From: Volutella citrinella | Lineage: Eukaryota > Ascomycota > Sordariomycetes > Hypocreales > Nectriaceae | Reading direction: 5' to 3' | DNA length: 64,000 bases | Assembly (NCBI GenBank): GCA_034401135.1 | Contig: JAWZSP010000004.1 | Location: forward strand, 1,240,001-1,304,000 | Shown here: piece by piece, positions 44,558-58,060 of the stretch | Numbering within the stretch: position 1 is the first letter of the stretch | Layout of the letters: each line of letters opens with the position of its first letter | Notes under the pieces: generated by a model | Seen by the model: the letters and a program-made list of their open reading frames with translations, nothing else | Told to the model about the DNA's origin: nothing | The model's database searches: none | Program-made: the position numbers and the translations under genes

Positions 44558-47394
44558 GATGGGCAAGGAACACACGGACGGCGAGGGGTTTGGAGATGGT
44601 GGGGGAGGGGCAATTTTGGGGTCCGACAGCAGGAGGCTACGCCGTCGCAACAAATTGTCCAAGCAGCAAAACAACAGGGCCTAGATCGGAGCCCAGGCAA
44701 AGAGGACGTTGGGGCTTTGTGAGTGTGGTAATGGGCAGGCGGGGCAAGCCGGGAAGACGGGAGCGATTGTCGGATTGCGTGTAGGGGTGAAAGAGACGAA
44801 GAGAGAAGTGTCGGAGAAAGTTCACGGCGCCGAGTCTGGGGAGAGAGGGCCTTTAAAAGGGTGGCCGGCGCATCGGACAAGCATGGCGGGCAAGCGGCGG
44901 TGGGCCGGCATCAGGCGAGAGAGAGAGAGGAGGCGCGAGAGGCGAGAGGCCGGAAGGAAGCGACCAACAAGGCGTTAGGTAATTGCTGCAGCAGGGCCTC
45001 CGAGTGCGGTCGAATCAGTCGAAACTCGCGTGGACGCGCTCGTCGACACTATACCCCTAAGTGCAAGTGGGAGCGAAGCTGGGAGTCAAAGTGGGAGCGC
45101 CGGCGGCCATGGAGCGAGCAAGCGTCCGAGCTGGATCACTGGGCCACATGAGCGGATGCAAAGCGTGGCCACCCCCGTTCCAGGCGCCGGGATGCCTTGG
45201 CCAGCCAAGAACGACGAGGAACGAGGATCCGGATGCAGGCCGAGGCCGTTGACGTTGGGAATTTGGATTGTTTTAGGACGCGACGAGAATAGGAACGTCT
45301 CGACCGCCTTATTACAATGGGGGCCCTTTTTTGGGGCTCTTTCCTGTCCCGTTCAGCCTCGACTGCCCCATTTGGTTTGGGGCGATTGGGGGATGGGCAT
45401 CTGCGATCTGGGGAAGGAGGGATGGCGAGCGCCAGTGGACTGGACAGGCGCCAGATGCCGCACCGCCAGTCAATTACGACGGGACCCTGAAGTTCGCCGT
45501 CGACGTGCCAGCCAGCCGGCCACCAGGCTACTGTCTCCTGCGGTCCCTGCAGGGTCCGGTGTGGCGGCGTCCACTCAGCCAAGTCAGCAAGCAAGGCACA
45601 ACGGCACTAGCCAATTGCGGCTCTGCCATTACCACCGTCACTGTGAGAAAATGCAACGTGTACGGATACAGGCGGCGGGCGCTGTCACTCACTACTGCAA
45701 TCGCTACTGCAATACTGCACCTAGTCTCGCAGCAACGGAGAATCTATGATAAGACTGTCCGTTCCAACACCGCATGGAGGATGTATGGGCCTTGCTTATC
45801 GCTCTGACTGACACAGCAACCATCATTGCCGCCCAAGGTAAGGTTTCTGTGCTCCCACATGTTCCATGCCGGTGTGGCAACATTCCACGGGTCCGCTCCG
45901 GATCGGAGGCGACACACGAGGCGCACACAAGAGAACGCAAAGCATCCCGCAAACCAAGCAAAAGACCTGGTAGCATCATCTACCACGTTGAACAAGACGA
46001 GACCCGCTTGTCCCCTTCCTGTGTCCCACTCCGCCGCCGGCCACAGAGACGAGGAGACAGCAGGGCAAGTCAACGTCAAACAATCTGCTATGCCGATGGA
46101 GCCCACCCCGACCCGACTCATGCCTACCTCGACGGAGGTCTGGCCGTGTCAGACTGTGGGCTCGTTGGCGGTTACACGCGCACATGACTGAGACCGCTGT
46201 GCTCCGCACCACCGTTTGCTCGCAGATTCCAGGCTAGAAGGACGTGGTGGGCTCAGGCCCGCACCTCTACAATTACGTACGGTGCGGCCGCAGGGTGCTG
46301 TCATTACGTACCGAAATCAGCATGCCGCTGACACCTCCCTCTTCCATGCGGCAAGTGTCGGGGGACAGGCAAGCCAAGCTCACCGCCGGAGAGCCTTGTG
46401 GGTTATGTCACTGCTGTCGTCATAGTTTTGCATGTTGCCCGCTTGCATGATGGGCCGACGGAGGACATGTCATGTCACCCCAGATGGGGGGGGGGGATCG
46501 CCCTAAGGCCGATGTCATGGGCGTGGTGACCCATGTGGCTCTGTCCCCATAGGCGGCAGCTAACACCGTGAAAATCCAATAACAGGCAGAGAAGTATGAT
46601 GTGTCCAATGGGTTCAGAATAGGTTGGCATCAATCAATTGGTCTTGTCCATTCATCTTCCAGGCAGGATGGGCTGATTTATCAAGGAGCTAATTCGACAG
46701 CACACTCCTAGACTGCACGCAGGCTTGGCGACAGTCTCAGTCCCAGTTTCAATCAACTCGGCTGCCATATGATGGACTTCAAGGCCGGTCTGAAGCCGTA
46801 GACGAACAAGAGAATGGGTATTCAGTCGTGCTTATTTTTATTCCCTGCCGTCTCCCTTTGACGAGAAGCAAGGGCGATTCATGGTGTCTGTCAATCAAGG
46901 CAGCGAGTGAACTCAAAGCGTCCCCAATTACTACAGGTAGTATGTACTTGATGGCAGCCACAACCCGATTGAAATTCAGACTTGCCAATCTCTCTCATCA
47001 CTCAGGAACCGTACCCCAAACTCCTCCATCTAATGGGTTATTAAAAAAAATCCAAGCGGCATGAGAAAGACAATCCCCGCATACTCGATTACCAGAGGCC
47101 ACGCCAAGCCACAGCGCTCCTGAAGCCGCACAAGCCACAGTGTCCTTTCAGGCCAATCAGCGAACAACCTCCAGCACGCGAGACAGCGCGGCCGAGGGAT
47201 GGATTCATACACCGAGTGCCAAGCAAGAAGCGCAAGCCAAGCACGACAGGCAAGCAGTTCCAGTTCCAGATAGGGGGGATGGGAACGCACGATCAAAGGC
47301 TTCAATCCTTTTCAAAAGAAAAATCATCGACTACTAAAGTGACGGGCTATAGATCCTCTCTTCAGTTATCAAGGTAACCAGGCCTCTTCCAACA
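44558..47394. other. Intergenic region, divergent promoters of ornithine aminotransferase and GPI10
   Basis: About 2.8 kb. The first few hundred bases are purine-rich (repeated GAGAG units near 44920), likely aminotransferase leader and promoter. A G run lies at 46486-46496. Frames up to 239 codons occur but lack ATG starts or conserved features. No RNA gene is seen. Confidence 0.45.
46486..46496 (+). repeat. Poly-G run (11 bp)
   Basis: Uninterrupted mononucleotide run. It is a likely place for length polymorphism or sequencing error. Confidence 0.85.
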
Positions 47395-49347
47395 ATGGCG
47401 CAACCCAGCGACGCTCCGCGTCAGCACGTCTTCATTCGCGATCTCATCGTCCTGCGCCTCATCAACGCCTGGGTCATCGAGACCTTCTTTCAGCCCGACG
47501 AGTATTTTCAGTCGCTCGAGCCGGCATGGAACCTTGCTTTTGGCCCTCAGAGCGGAGCCTGGATGACTTGGGTATGTCAAGTCCCATCTCGATATTCTCC
47601 TTGATCATCAACAACAAATCGTGGCGTTGAGTCTTTCCTAACACCGCCTGACAGGAATGGCAACACCAACTCCGGTCTTCTTTGCACCCCGTTCTCTTCT
47701 CCGCAGTCTACTTTGTCGCAAACACGCTCAGCTCTCTCCTTCTCCCAGCTGCAAGCCCTCTCCATGCCACGCTTCTGGTGGCAGCTCCCAAGGTGCTGCA
47801 GGCTCTCATCGCCGCCATAGGTGACTGGTTCACCTGGCGCCTAGCCTCCTCCATCCTTGGCCGCAACAGCACTGCTTCCTTCTTTGCGGTATGTCTCCCA
47901 GAGGCCCATTTACCCCAGCGCCGAGTTCCCTCATGCTAAGCCTCCGCAGCTCGGACTTCAGCTCCTGAGCCCCTGGCAGTGGTACTGCTCAACGCGCACC
48001 TTCTCCAACTCCCTGGAGACAACCCTCACAGTAATGGCCCTGTATTACTGGCCGTGGGAGCTGGTTGGTGTCGCCGAGACCACAAAGGAAAACACCAAGC
48101 CCAGCCCTGTTCTTCGCAATCTCTGGTCCCTGCGCGCATCCCTCTGCCTCGCCGCCCTCGCAGTGGTCCTGCGACCCACGAATGGTCTCATCTGGGTCAC
48201 CATTGCTGCCATTACTCTCACCCGGTTGTCGCTCCAGGGCCCGTCGCCTCTGACACTTTCAACTACCTTGATCCTGGTCCGCGAGGCCATCCTTTGCGGC
48301 GGGCTGGTCTTGGCCGTGTCCGTCGCCTCCGACCGCCTCTACTTTGGCCTCTGGACCTTCCCGCCATACAACTGGCTGTTCTTCAACATCTCAAAGTCCC
48401 TTGCTATCTTCTACGGCCGCAACCCGTGGCATTACTACCTCCTTCAGGGCCTTCCGCTCATCTGCACCACCAGCTTACCATTCGCCCTCCTTGGCCTGGT
48501 CCGCCCTGGGACTGGTGAGGCTGCTCAGACGAACGCCCTGAAGACACTCTCCTTCACCGTCGCAACCACCATCGGGGCCCTATCCCTCATCTCCCATAAA
48601 GAAGTCCGCTTCATCTATCCGCTCCTTCCTATCCTCAGCGTCATTTCAGCTCCCTATGCGGCGGCCTTCTTCTCCTCCGAACCCGCCGCCCCGGCCGCCG
48701 ACAATGGCCCCCGCCCTCGTCCTCAGCTTCGCAACACACGGCTGCTTCAAGTCGCTCTAGGAATCAACCTTATCCTAGCCGGATACCTTTCGCTTTTGCA
48801 CCAGCGTGCTCCCCTCTCAGTGCTCAACTTCCTCCGCAAAGAATACGAGCACCTCCACCCCGAGTCCGCCCGCATCACCCACACACTCTCATCGCCTGCT
48901 ACTGGCCTCTCAGAGGCTAGCGATGAGCTCTTTGCTCTCTTCCTCATGCCATGTCACAGCACCCCGTGGAGATCCCATTTGGTTTATCCAGGGCTTCGCG
49001 CCTACTCCCTCAGCTGCGAGCCTCCCCTCCACACCCAGCCTGACACTCCTGAGCGTGAGCAGTACCGTGATGAGGCTGACAGGTTCTACGACGACCATCT
49101 GTCGTTCTTGGCTGGCGAGCTTTTCGCTCCAGCAAGCCCCGTTGTCCCCTCTCCTCGCTATATTGTTGGTTTCGAGGGCATTGAGCCGTGGCTGGAAGAA
49201 TTCTTCGAAACACCTGAAGGCCAAGCCACAGGCATCAAGCGTCTGCACCGTGTCTGGACCGGCTTCAATGGTTACTTCAACGAGGACTGGAGGCGGTCGG
49301 GCCAGATGATAGTTTGGGACACGGGGCTCCAAGAGCACAGAAAGTGA
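47395..49347 (+). CDS. GPI10: GPI mannosyltransferase 3 (GPI10/PIG-B, GT22 family)
   Basis: Three exons, 47395..47571, 47655..47888 and 47950..49347; introns of 83 and 61 bp; 1809 nt, 602 residues. The acidic lumenal motif of the family is INAWVIETFFQPDEYFQSLE (residues about 23-42), corresponding to the HPDE-type catalytic loop of GT22 enzymes. The W-E-W-Q-H-Q-L-R segment after the first junction and GLQLLSPWQWYCSTRTFSN are also conserved. Many hydrophobic membrane helices follow, with FPPYNWLFFNISKSLAIFYG, the NPWHYYLLQGLP motif and SHKEVRFIYPLLPIL. The protein adds the third mannose to the GPI precursor in the ER membrane, needed for anchoring cell-wall proteins. All three exons are required to rebuild the N-terminus. 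Confidence 0.93.
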
Positions 49348-49787
49348 TCCCGGGTTCCTCAATGATATGTACCACTAGCTAGTATCAAAGTCTCGTCCAC
49401 GTAATGCGATGGCATTCATATATAAAAAATCAGTATATCTCGCAAACTGGCTATTTGGAACATGATGATGATGCTCGTTTCTTTCTTTTATGACCCATAC
49501 TCCCTAAGCCACAACTCCCCCACCCGCTGAATAGGAAGAAGAGATAGTGCTCACTCCACGGCTACATTACACACACGTAATCGATTATAACAGGCGCGGC
49601 GGGGGAAGGGCCGGGGAGCATGCAACCCCCAGGCCCACAAGCATCATCCCTCCGACTGCTTGAAACCAAAAATGTCATCATTATTCGCATTCCACCCTAG
49701 CTAACCTACCGCTTCTGCAGTGCGGTGTATCAATCACCATCACCAGCGTGAGCGAGTGGCTTCTAGGGCACCGTACCGTCTCCGGTG
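49348..49787. other. Convergent 3' region of GPI10 and the RhoGAP gene
   Basis: About 440 bp between two stop codons; 3' UTRs only, as far as I can see. Confidence 0.5.
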
Positions 49788-52700
49788 CTACTTAGGTGCT
49801 TCCGATGACGCAGGAGCTTCGCCAGCAGGCTGCTTGGGTTGCACCTTTGGCAGCTGCTCATCCTCTTGCTCCCTGGGCTGTGTAGGTGGTTGGGCCGTCA
49901 CCTCAGGCTGCACCAGGGCCGTCCTGGGCTGCTCGGCTGGCTGGGCCTGGGTCGGGTTCGCACCAGAGTCTACCAAATGCCCACTGAGTTCGGCGGACTT
50001 TTCGGGTTGGGCAGCGACCGGCAGTGTCGAGGTTACTTCCTCCGCTGGCTTCTCCCGCTGCTCTGATTTGAGATGAGTCGGTTCAGGATTTGGCTGCGGC
50101 TGCAGGGGCAGGGCATTTGTATGCCTAGAGTTGCTCACAGGCTCCTGAGGCTGGTGCTTCTCCTGCTGTTCCAAACCTTGCGTCACAACAGTTGCAGGCG
50201 GGGGCGATTGGGTAGGAACCGGGGCAGTGGTGGTCGAAGCAGCAACCGACAGCCCAGCAGGAGTAGGAATAGGCGCAGGAAGAGTCGTCGGTTGAGCTGG
50301 GGCTGCTTGGGGCACCGGAGTTTGCTCACGCTTGATATCGAGACTCTTTCCGCGCGGAGCAAACGTGCCAGGGTTAAGCCCTTGGCGGTCGCCTGGGGGT
50401 GATTTGTTCCTCCTTTGCTCAGCGGTTTCTTTTGCTTCCCGGTACTTGTTTCTGATCCAACCAATGGGCCCTTTGGGCTCGTCTCGGTCTTTGGCCTGAT
50501 CGATGCCGCCTTGGTACTCTGCTCCGAGCATGGGGGGCTCGGAACTCTCGCTCTTTCGAGGTCGGTAGGAGGAGCTGGCGATAGAGAGGCTACTGACCTC
50601 GCCATTGTCGTTGGATCCCAGCGGGAGCCGTGGTGAAGTTACGGCAGAGCCAGTTGACGTGCTACCATCTGCGTTTTTGCTTCGTGACAACCGCCAGCGC
50701 TTTTTTCTCTCTCTCTCGGCCTGGTCGATCCCGTGGGTTGACTGGTGCTCATCAATAATTTGATCCAGGTCTGAACCTTCGTTGAAAGAAGAATGAAGCG
50801 ATGTCGGCGGCGACTTCTTGGCCTTCAGTGTCTGCTCCACATGCAGGCTGTTGTTCGAGGAGGCCTGTGAGGCTCGGGGAGTCTGCTCCGAAGATAGGTC
50901 TCCCTTCTGTTGGTTTATCAATGCCGGAGGAGTCTGCTGGTAGTCTCTCGTCGCTTCCTGGAAGCTCCGCCTAGGCGCCTGGTGTGTCTCTTCTTGAATT
51001 GGGGGAGGCGGCTGATGCTGAAGATTGGATTCAAACTCTGATGCATGGGGAGGGTATTCTAGTTGGTGTAGAAGATCGCCAGAGGCTGAGTTGTGAGGTA
51101 GTGATGCACTGGAGCTATGAGCACTTTGGTTCAAGCTGCCGGGTATGCGTTTCTTTTTGAGCTTGTTTGGTTGGCGCCTGTCTCCATCCGTTGGTGATCC
51201 TCGGAACAGATTGGACAGTTTAGGCTCCTTGTGTGGGGTTGACGGGTCATGTGGCACTTCCAAGAGTCTCTCACTACTCCGGCCTGCCAAAGGGGGTTTC
51301 GATGGTGTCAGATATGCTGCGTCGGCATCGGGCACACGATTTGTCGTGTCAAGTCGATCGAGTGTCTCCCCAGAGTTGAGCTGTGTCAAGGGTTCCAAAT
51401 GAACTGGAGAGTGTGGACTGGAGCGATCATGCCTTTGGAATCGTCCACTTGCCAAAGCCGGCGACTTCTTCGAGGGCAGGGTATTGCTTCGACCCAGCCC
51501 ACCGGTTGGGGTTGCAGTTAGCGCCGGGCTATTCGGCGTTGAGCTTCCCGAGTTACGCGACGACACAGATCGATTGCGCCTGACCATGCCATCACGACGT
51601 ACGCTGTTGGCGCCAGCACTTGCATTAGACGCAGATCGGCCGAGGCTCGATTGGCGTTTTGGGTTGGGAGTCGCCGGGGGGGCATTGGGAGTACCGTTTT
51701 CAACCTCTTTCTTGGTCTTCTCATCAGCGGCCGTGCCTTGCATGCCAATCAGGAAGTGGTCCTGATTTTCAATCAAAAAGATAATGACACATTGGTTTAG
51801 TCGATATTCCTCAGGTGCCATGGCATGATTGGGGTGTGAGAGCATGCCGGGCTGAAAAATCGCAGCAAGATTCTGCGAGTTCATTCGATTCTCATCAGCC
51901 TTTGCAGCAAAAACCGCGAGAAGATCCAAAATGTAGAGGAGCAGCTGTCGGTTGAGCGGGGGCAGTTCAGTAATGAGAATCTGATACTTGACAATCGCGC
52001 CCTTTTCATCGAAATGTTCCACAAACTGTGGGCCTTCAGCGTCACCCACGGCTTGTTTGGTTGCTCCGCGAAGCGGTTCGCGGAATTTTTCGTAGAGATC
52101 GAGGGGAACAACAGGTTCAGGTAGATCATTGAGGTAACGGCGCAGGACATTGGCCGCATCGTGAACTGTATAGCCGTCCCAAACGAGACCCTTGCCGTAT
52201 CGATCAGGGGAATCGAAAATCGTTTTCAACTCTTTGATTCTCTTCTCCGAGCCACTTAGACGGAAAATGCCTTCAACCCCGGTAGCTATGGCATATCGTC
52301 AGTCATCAGAGCGACCACACAGCAACAGCTCCAAGGCACATACCTTTCTCTTTCAGGTACACGCCACATTTGGCAACGACGATCGGTACATAGCCATAAA
52401 TGTAACTCTGGCCTCGTTCATCGATGAGCGAGATGGCGACATTTGCGTAGGTTATGCTCTGTCGTAGGGGAACACCGAATATACCTTGTGCTCGATTGTC
52501 TAGCGCCTACAAGTTAGAAACCACTGTCTCGTAGAGCCTTGAAGAAAGAAATGGGTGGGACGGGTGCCAAATCAGGTGGCTCTCGCAAGTATCGCCGCAA
52601 GCACAACATGAACGACTTTCGGAAACCGCATCTGATGTTTGGCAAGGAAAGAGCGGGACCACTGTAGACAGCGCCCCATTCGGTCTGATCCACCAGCTGG

Positions 52701-52889
52701 GTGTGCGCATGTTGGAGAGAGAGCGGGGGCAAGCCTACCTGGCACTTCTTGGTTCTTTGAAGGGAGCTTAAAGCCTTTCCACCATGATTTAAGATCGCGC
52801 TTGTTTTGCTGTGGGGTTGCGCTATTGAGCTGAACGGAAGGTGGAGGCGGCTGGTTCGCTTGACGAGAGTTTGGGACCGTGGATGTCAT
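49788..52889 (-). CDS. RhoGAP-domain protein
   Basis: Three exons, 52889..52746, 52506..52344 and 52285..49788; 2805 nt, 934 residues. N-terminal SWWKGFKLPSKNQE, then QGIFGVPLRQSITYANVAIS and IYGYVPIVVAKCGVYLKEK. The RhoGAP domain covers about 58-250 with VEGIFRLSGSEKRIKELK (the arginine-finger loop, GIFRLSG), YTVHDAANVLRRYLNDLPEP, LLYILDLLAVFAAKADENRM and NLAAIFQPGML. The remaining 680 residues are Ser/Pro/Gln-rich and disordered, typical of fungal polarity regulators and probably phosphorylated. The protein should switch off a Rho/Cdc42 GTPase at growth sites; the target is unknown. The exon 1 donor (GTGCCA at 52745) is weak; a small extra exon between 52507 and 52745 cannot be ruled out. 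A coding frame also extends upstream of 52889 without an ATG. Confidence 0.87.
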
Positions 52890-55800
52890 GGCGAATGACT
52901 GCGCGCCGGGGGCCGGACGAAGGCGCTGGTTGCTAGGCGCGTCGGTACTGGCGATGGACCTATCGTATCGAAATTGGTATGGCACAAGTGTGGCCGTGGG
53001 ATCGAGACTCCGATGTCGTGGTCAATGATAAGCTGCCCGGGCGTCGCGTCGACGAAGGGAGCCGTGGGCGAGGAGCGATCGTAGTGACGCCGGTCCTCAG
53101 AACGAAGGGCTTGGATGCGCTTCGCGCGCCTGTCAGACCGGGGCTCAGGTTGTATTGCAGGGCGCGTGAGGTGTCGTGAGGTCGACGGAGCTCGTTTACG
53201 AAGCCAAGGGAGAGGCGAGGGCGATGACGAACCTCGAGGGCGACTTCGGGCAGGTTGAAGGCGTCGCGGGTATTGTCGGTGTGATTATCGCACAAAAGGA
53301 GGTTGGAAGGCGCGCGAAATAGAGATGAGTGACTGCATGGGGAGAGAAACAGGGCAGGGCAGATGTAGAGGTGAAGGTAGATGTAGATGCAGAAGCAGAC
53401 ACAGGGCTCCGTGGAGGCTGAGAGGCGAAGGCAGGTTTCAAGAGAGGGAGACCTGTGATGGGTAAGGTAGCGCTGCAATGGGCTAGGGTGCTCGTTCTCT
53501 TTCGCTAGGTAGCAAGTAATTAATTAGCGGGTAGCTGGGTTTGGCGGCGGCTGTGGTGGCTTTGATGTGGGCAGGCGAATGGATGGGGAGGCGGCAGCCC
53601 GACAAGGAAGGCCAGAGCCAGTACAGAAATAGCGTGGCGCGATGACAGAGTCAGGCCAGTGAAAGACGCTGGAGGGGACAGGGCACGCCGGAGGGCGACT
53701 TGCTGGTCGGCTCCCGGTGCTTGGGTCGGTTGGGGCCGAAGCGCAGGACAGAGAGGGAAGCCGTACCTTGCGGCACCACGTTCAGACGCAGAGCCAGGGA
53801 AGAAGCGAGGCGTGTGCTCGTAGCCTCGTTCGCTGCACCATGCGTACCGGAGTAGCGTGGGATGAGTCGATGACACCGTCCTGCGTATTAGCAGTAGCGA
53901 GGCGGGCAGGTGAGGAGATGGTTGGCAGGTAAGGTAATCAATTAGTTGTCGTCGGTGACGGGCACAGCTGGCTGGAGTGGCCAATTGGGCTGGCTTGCGC
54001 AGGCAACAGGGTCAGGGTGTGAGCGGGCGAGACGAGACGAGATGAGACGGGCACAGAGTGCGAGAGAGTGCGAGAGAGTCGGGGCAGGCGTATCCGTAAG
54101 CTGGAAGAATAAGCCGGGCTGGGCTGACTTGCTGGAGGAACGGGCTGGCAGCAGTATATGGGCGAGCGAGCGTGAGTGTCAAGGGAGAAGGCAATCGCAG
54201 TAGACAGCCGTTGAGGATTAGCGGGTGGGAAGCGAGAATTGGAGCCCAGCGAGACCTGAGGCAGGGAAGAAGACGCAAGACAGGCAGATGGTGGAGGGTG
54301 AAGGGTGAACGGGCGGAGGTCCTAGTGAGGCGGTGCAGGCTTTGCAGGCGGCGTGCGTGCAGGCGCAACGTGTGCTGCCAGGGTGCGGGGGGGAGGGGGG
54401 CGTCGACTGTCGAGGACGGATGGAAGCTAAATTACTACTAGGAAAGTACGTATTGCCAGCATCCTGCTGTTGCGATGTGTGGTCAGTTGGCGGGCGTGGT
54501 GTGGTGTGCTGGCGCGTGCTTGTCAGTCGCAGCAGGAACTTACCTGGCAGGTGCAGAGGTGCAGGCGCTGAGCCTCCATTTCTGGGAGGCACAACCAGCA
54601 AGGTGCCGAGATAGGTAAGAACTACTAAGTTTAGAGACAGCAAGTAGCAGCTGCGGTGGAATTCAAAGTGTGCGTGTGTAGTAGCAGGCGCTCCATCTCC
54701 GTGAGTGAGCATGGGCAGCGCGTACTGACACGCGGCAGGTCGAGGGATTGGGCTCATCCTACGCCACCTGTGGCAGTCTGGATCGAGAGAGGAAAGCGCG
54801 TTACGGCAAAGACCTCAGCGGCGCCTGTGTGCTCTGACAGGAGCGAGAGGGCATTGTTCCAGGCAATAAGCCAGAGATGGACGGCTTCAACTTGCGATGC
54901 CAGTGCCTTGCGATCACCCCCAGCGACCAATCAGCCTACATGCCCGATATCTTTAGAAACTGGCCAGGATTCTACATAGTACAAGTCACCACACCACCCA
55001 GGGAGTTGGTCCCTCCGTACCTCAGCCAGGCCTGTGGCATTAGAGATCTTGTTGCTCGTAAGGTAGTTGCCACAGTGCTACTGTTGGTGCTACTGTCACT
55101 AGTTCCGACACTTCATCCTTAAAATGGCTGAAGCAGAGAGGTGGCTTTGTCGAGTATAAATAGGCGTGCGTCAGGGCGGGACGGAGCCTGTCCCGATGCT
55201 CTGTGCTACATCCACTTTGGAGGAATTCTGAGCATCTCGCGGAACTCCGTGCTCAGCTATGATACGGTGTATGAAGAGTTGCATCGAAGGTGTTGATATC
55301 CTACCCTGTATTCGAGTGACTACCACTACTAAATAAGTCAGTAGCTTATTGTCAATATGATGTTGATGTTATGGTGGTTATTTAGCTGCCTGCTTTCTTC
55401 GAATCCCGATGATTGCCTTAGGCGCCCACGAAGGAGGGGCGGGTACTGAATGGCGCGTATTACGGTGCGGGGAACTCCTTGCTAATAGATGGAATGGCCA
55501 ATGAATAATTTCAGAACAAACCTGAAGCAGAGCAGAAGCCCGCTCGTCAAAGGCCAGTCGCTGCACTAATCATGGGCAGCGGCGGCCTCTGGGCTTGGGA
55601 CCAGACCAGCAACAATAATAAAGCAAACGAGAACAATAACGACTTTCCCCAGAACAACACGGGGCCGCTGGCGCTCCTTGGCCTGGGCGGGCTGCCGTAA
55701 GGCCGCCATGCCTTGGCAGAGGTGGACACCGATGGGCCCGGCCCATGCCCCATGTCCATGGCCTATTTGAGAGCTGGGGAGTGGCACCACACCGGGACCT

Positions 55801-57590
55801 CGAGCTTCACAGCGGAACCCTGCTGCTAGGCCGGCTACCTACCCACTGGATGTTCAACAGCTGGTCCAAGGTCAGTGGGCCTTTTTGGGGGCCAGCTTGA
55901 CCCCGGCCTCCGCCCCAAACCCACCCAGCAGAGTAAGCGCCAGCTAATGTTAGGTGCTGCAGGCCCTCCAGCTGGGATCCAAGGGCTCTCCTCTCTGCCC
56001 CGCCCTGTCGTACAATGCTCCCCGTCTGCGATCACAAACTCCACCAACCATGCCGTTGCCCTTAAGACCCAGCAGCTCCAAGTGCTGTAACGGCGGGCCG
56101 CTTATGACGGGTAATTAAGGTGTCGTTTGACGACTCGGGACTTGAGTGACGAACCTGGGGTCCATACCTACTAGCTGCCCTACCTTGGGTAGTACTAGCC
56201 AGCCCACATTCCGTCCCTGGCAGGCGACGCACCAGTCCTGCAGCTGCAGTAATTACCTATAGGTGCCTGCTGCTATCCGGGATTAATTACGGCGCTCAGC
56301 CCTCCCAGTCCTGCTGGATGCGCCGGTCTCGATGGGTCAAATCTCGCGGAGGTGCATAGTCGCCGAGCCAAAAGCTTCACTAGGTCGCCGACGAGCTCAA
56401 CGCGCGGAGTCCGCGTCGCGTCGGATCGTCGTTGCCTTTTGGACCATGGCCGGCTACCTCGCTAGCATTGGCCAACCCGCCCCGTCCCGGGCGCCCGTTG
56501 TCCGTTTGATTGTTTGGCCGGCGGTCCAATCCAAAGGCCGGTCGTCCAAGCCAAGGGGGCTCCCCGACTGGGTGTGAGTCGGCTTGCTGATCATCGATGC
56601 TGTTGCAGACCATCTGCTCGGCCTTGCCGTGGACTTGCATCTGTAAACCCTGGTCGTCCTTTGTCTGTGTTCTGGATTCCTGGCTGGCAGCCTGTTTCCC
56701 TTTTCTTGATGCAGCCGTCGTCATTCTTGCTTCTCAACCCCACCACCAGCCTGTCCAATGTTTCCATAATTGGATCCCGGGCCTTGTTCCCGCATGCGCC
56801 CTCCGTTCATCACTGGCTGTCTGTCGTCTCTGTTGGCGATCTTCACCAGCCACCCGCTGCTGCTGTTCCCGTGCCCGGGCGTCGTCTCTAGAACCCGAGC
56901 ATGTCAACCCCTCCCGCCGTCAGTTAGGTACTAATATAGGTGTATGATCATCTGTAACTTGCTACCCTGGCGATCATCCCCACTTCTGGCCGCCAACGTT
57001 GAATCTACCGTTGCAACCTCACCTTCGAGAATCTAGGGAGTTGAGGTCATTCCTGTATTCTCCGACGTAGAGTGCATTGCCATGGTTGGTCTTCTTTGCC
57101 ACCTCCATCTGTGCTCAGGGATGTGCCACCACGTTTTGGCGATGATGACGGATACGGGGAGGTACGTAGCTGGCACGTGGGGGTCGTCAAAGCTACTACA
57201 GTGAATCCCCCCATGCGCAATCTCATCTAGGCGATAGGCGTAGGTTCTCGGCAAGTATTGGGATCAATCTGGTGCGAAAATAGCTTGCATAGAGCTGCCG
57301 CATCAATTCCGCAGATAATGGCCGTGAAGCACTGGGAGGTTCAACCCTTCGTCGTGGTTGGCTCCAGTTTTATCAAGTACGGGCTGCGCTCTGTTTGGAG
57401 GGGCCGGGGGTAAACAATAATGCGATCCCGCCGATAAGGAACCCCCCAGCAGAGCTGCCCGAGGACCCGGGCCTTATCGTCGCGTGCCAAAATTTCAACC
57501 CTCCTGCTGTACTCGGTAGACAACGTCCATCACCTTCATCAAGCCAACCCATCTCCAATCAACCATCTCAAACCCCCACCTACCGCCATA
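52890..57590. other. Gene-free 4.7 kb between the RhoGAP gene and TIM9
   Basis: Holds the RhoGAP promoter and probably a long, purine-rich leader (52.9-54.5 kb), and the TIM9 promoter. Frames of 150-180 codons occur on the minus strand at 53520-53984 and 54218-54757, but they are Pro/Ser-rich, lack conserved features and overlap other frames. GAGAGTGC units repeat near 54060. No RNA gene or mobile element is recognised. Confidence 0.45.
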
Positions 57591-58060
57591 ATGGATATGT
57601 GAGCTACAGTGTTCACCCACCGCAATGCGAACATCGGACGACTAACAGGGGCCACATCGCAGGTTAACCGCGGCCGAGCAGCGCACCCTGGAGCAGCGCA
57701 TGCAGAAGCGCCAGGTCAAGGAGTTCATGGGCGTACGTCTCTCTCTCTCCCCCTCCCTCCATTCGTATCGCCCGAGAATCTACAAACAAGAGCCCCGACG
57801 CCATCTCCGCATCCCTCCGTGCCCGCCATTCCCGAGCCAAGCTGACCAAATGCCCTTCCCCGGGCCTACAGGCTTTCGGCGGTCTTGTTGAGCACTGCTT
57901 CATGTCCTGCATCGACGACTTCACCTCCAAGGCCATCACCTCGCGCGAGGGCGCTTGTGTCAACCGCTGCGTCTCAAAGTGGATGGCCACCCAGCAGCGC
58001 GTCAGCGAGCGATTCCAGGAGCACAACGCCCAGCTCACCCAGCAGATGCAGAACAAATAG
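57591..58060 (+). CDS. TIM9: Mitochondrial intermembrane-space chaperone TIM9
   Basis: Three exons, 57591..57598, 57663..57732 and 57872..58060; 88 residues. The first exon is only 8 nt: it encodes Met-Asp and two bases of the third codon. After a 64-bp intron (branch ACTAAC) the frame gives LTAAEQRTLEQRMQKRQVKE and, after a second intron of 139 bp, the core with twin CX3C motifs: HCFMSC and CVNRC, separated by 17 residues, followed by a Gln-rich helix (WMATQQRVSERFQEHNAQ). TIM9 pairs with TIM10 as a hexameric chaperone that carries hydrophobic precursors across the intermembrane space; the cysteines form the MIA40-dependent disulphides. Length and motif spacing match the family. Confidence 0.95.

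Noticed and set aside
45030..45749. 239-codon plus-strand frame upstream of GPI10
   Set aside because: GTG start, no conserved motif, overlaps another 158-codon frame in a different phase.
53520..54757. Two minus-strand frames of 154 and 179 codons upstream of the RhoGAP gene
   Set aside because: Pro/Ser-rich, no conserved segments, and no reasonable splice link to the RhoGAP exons.
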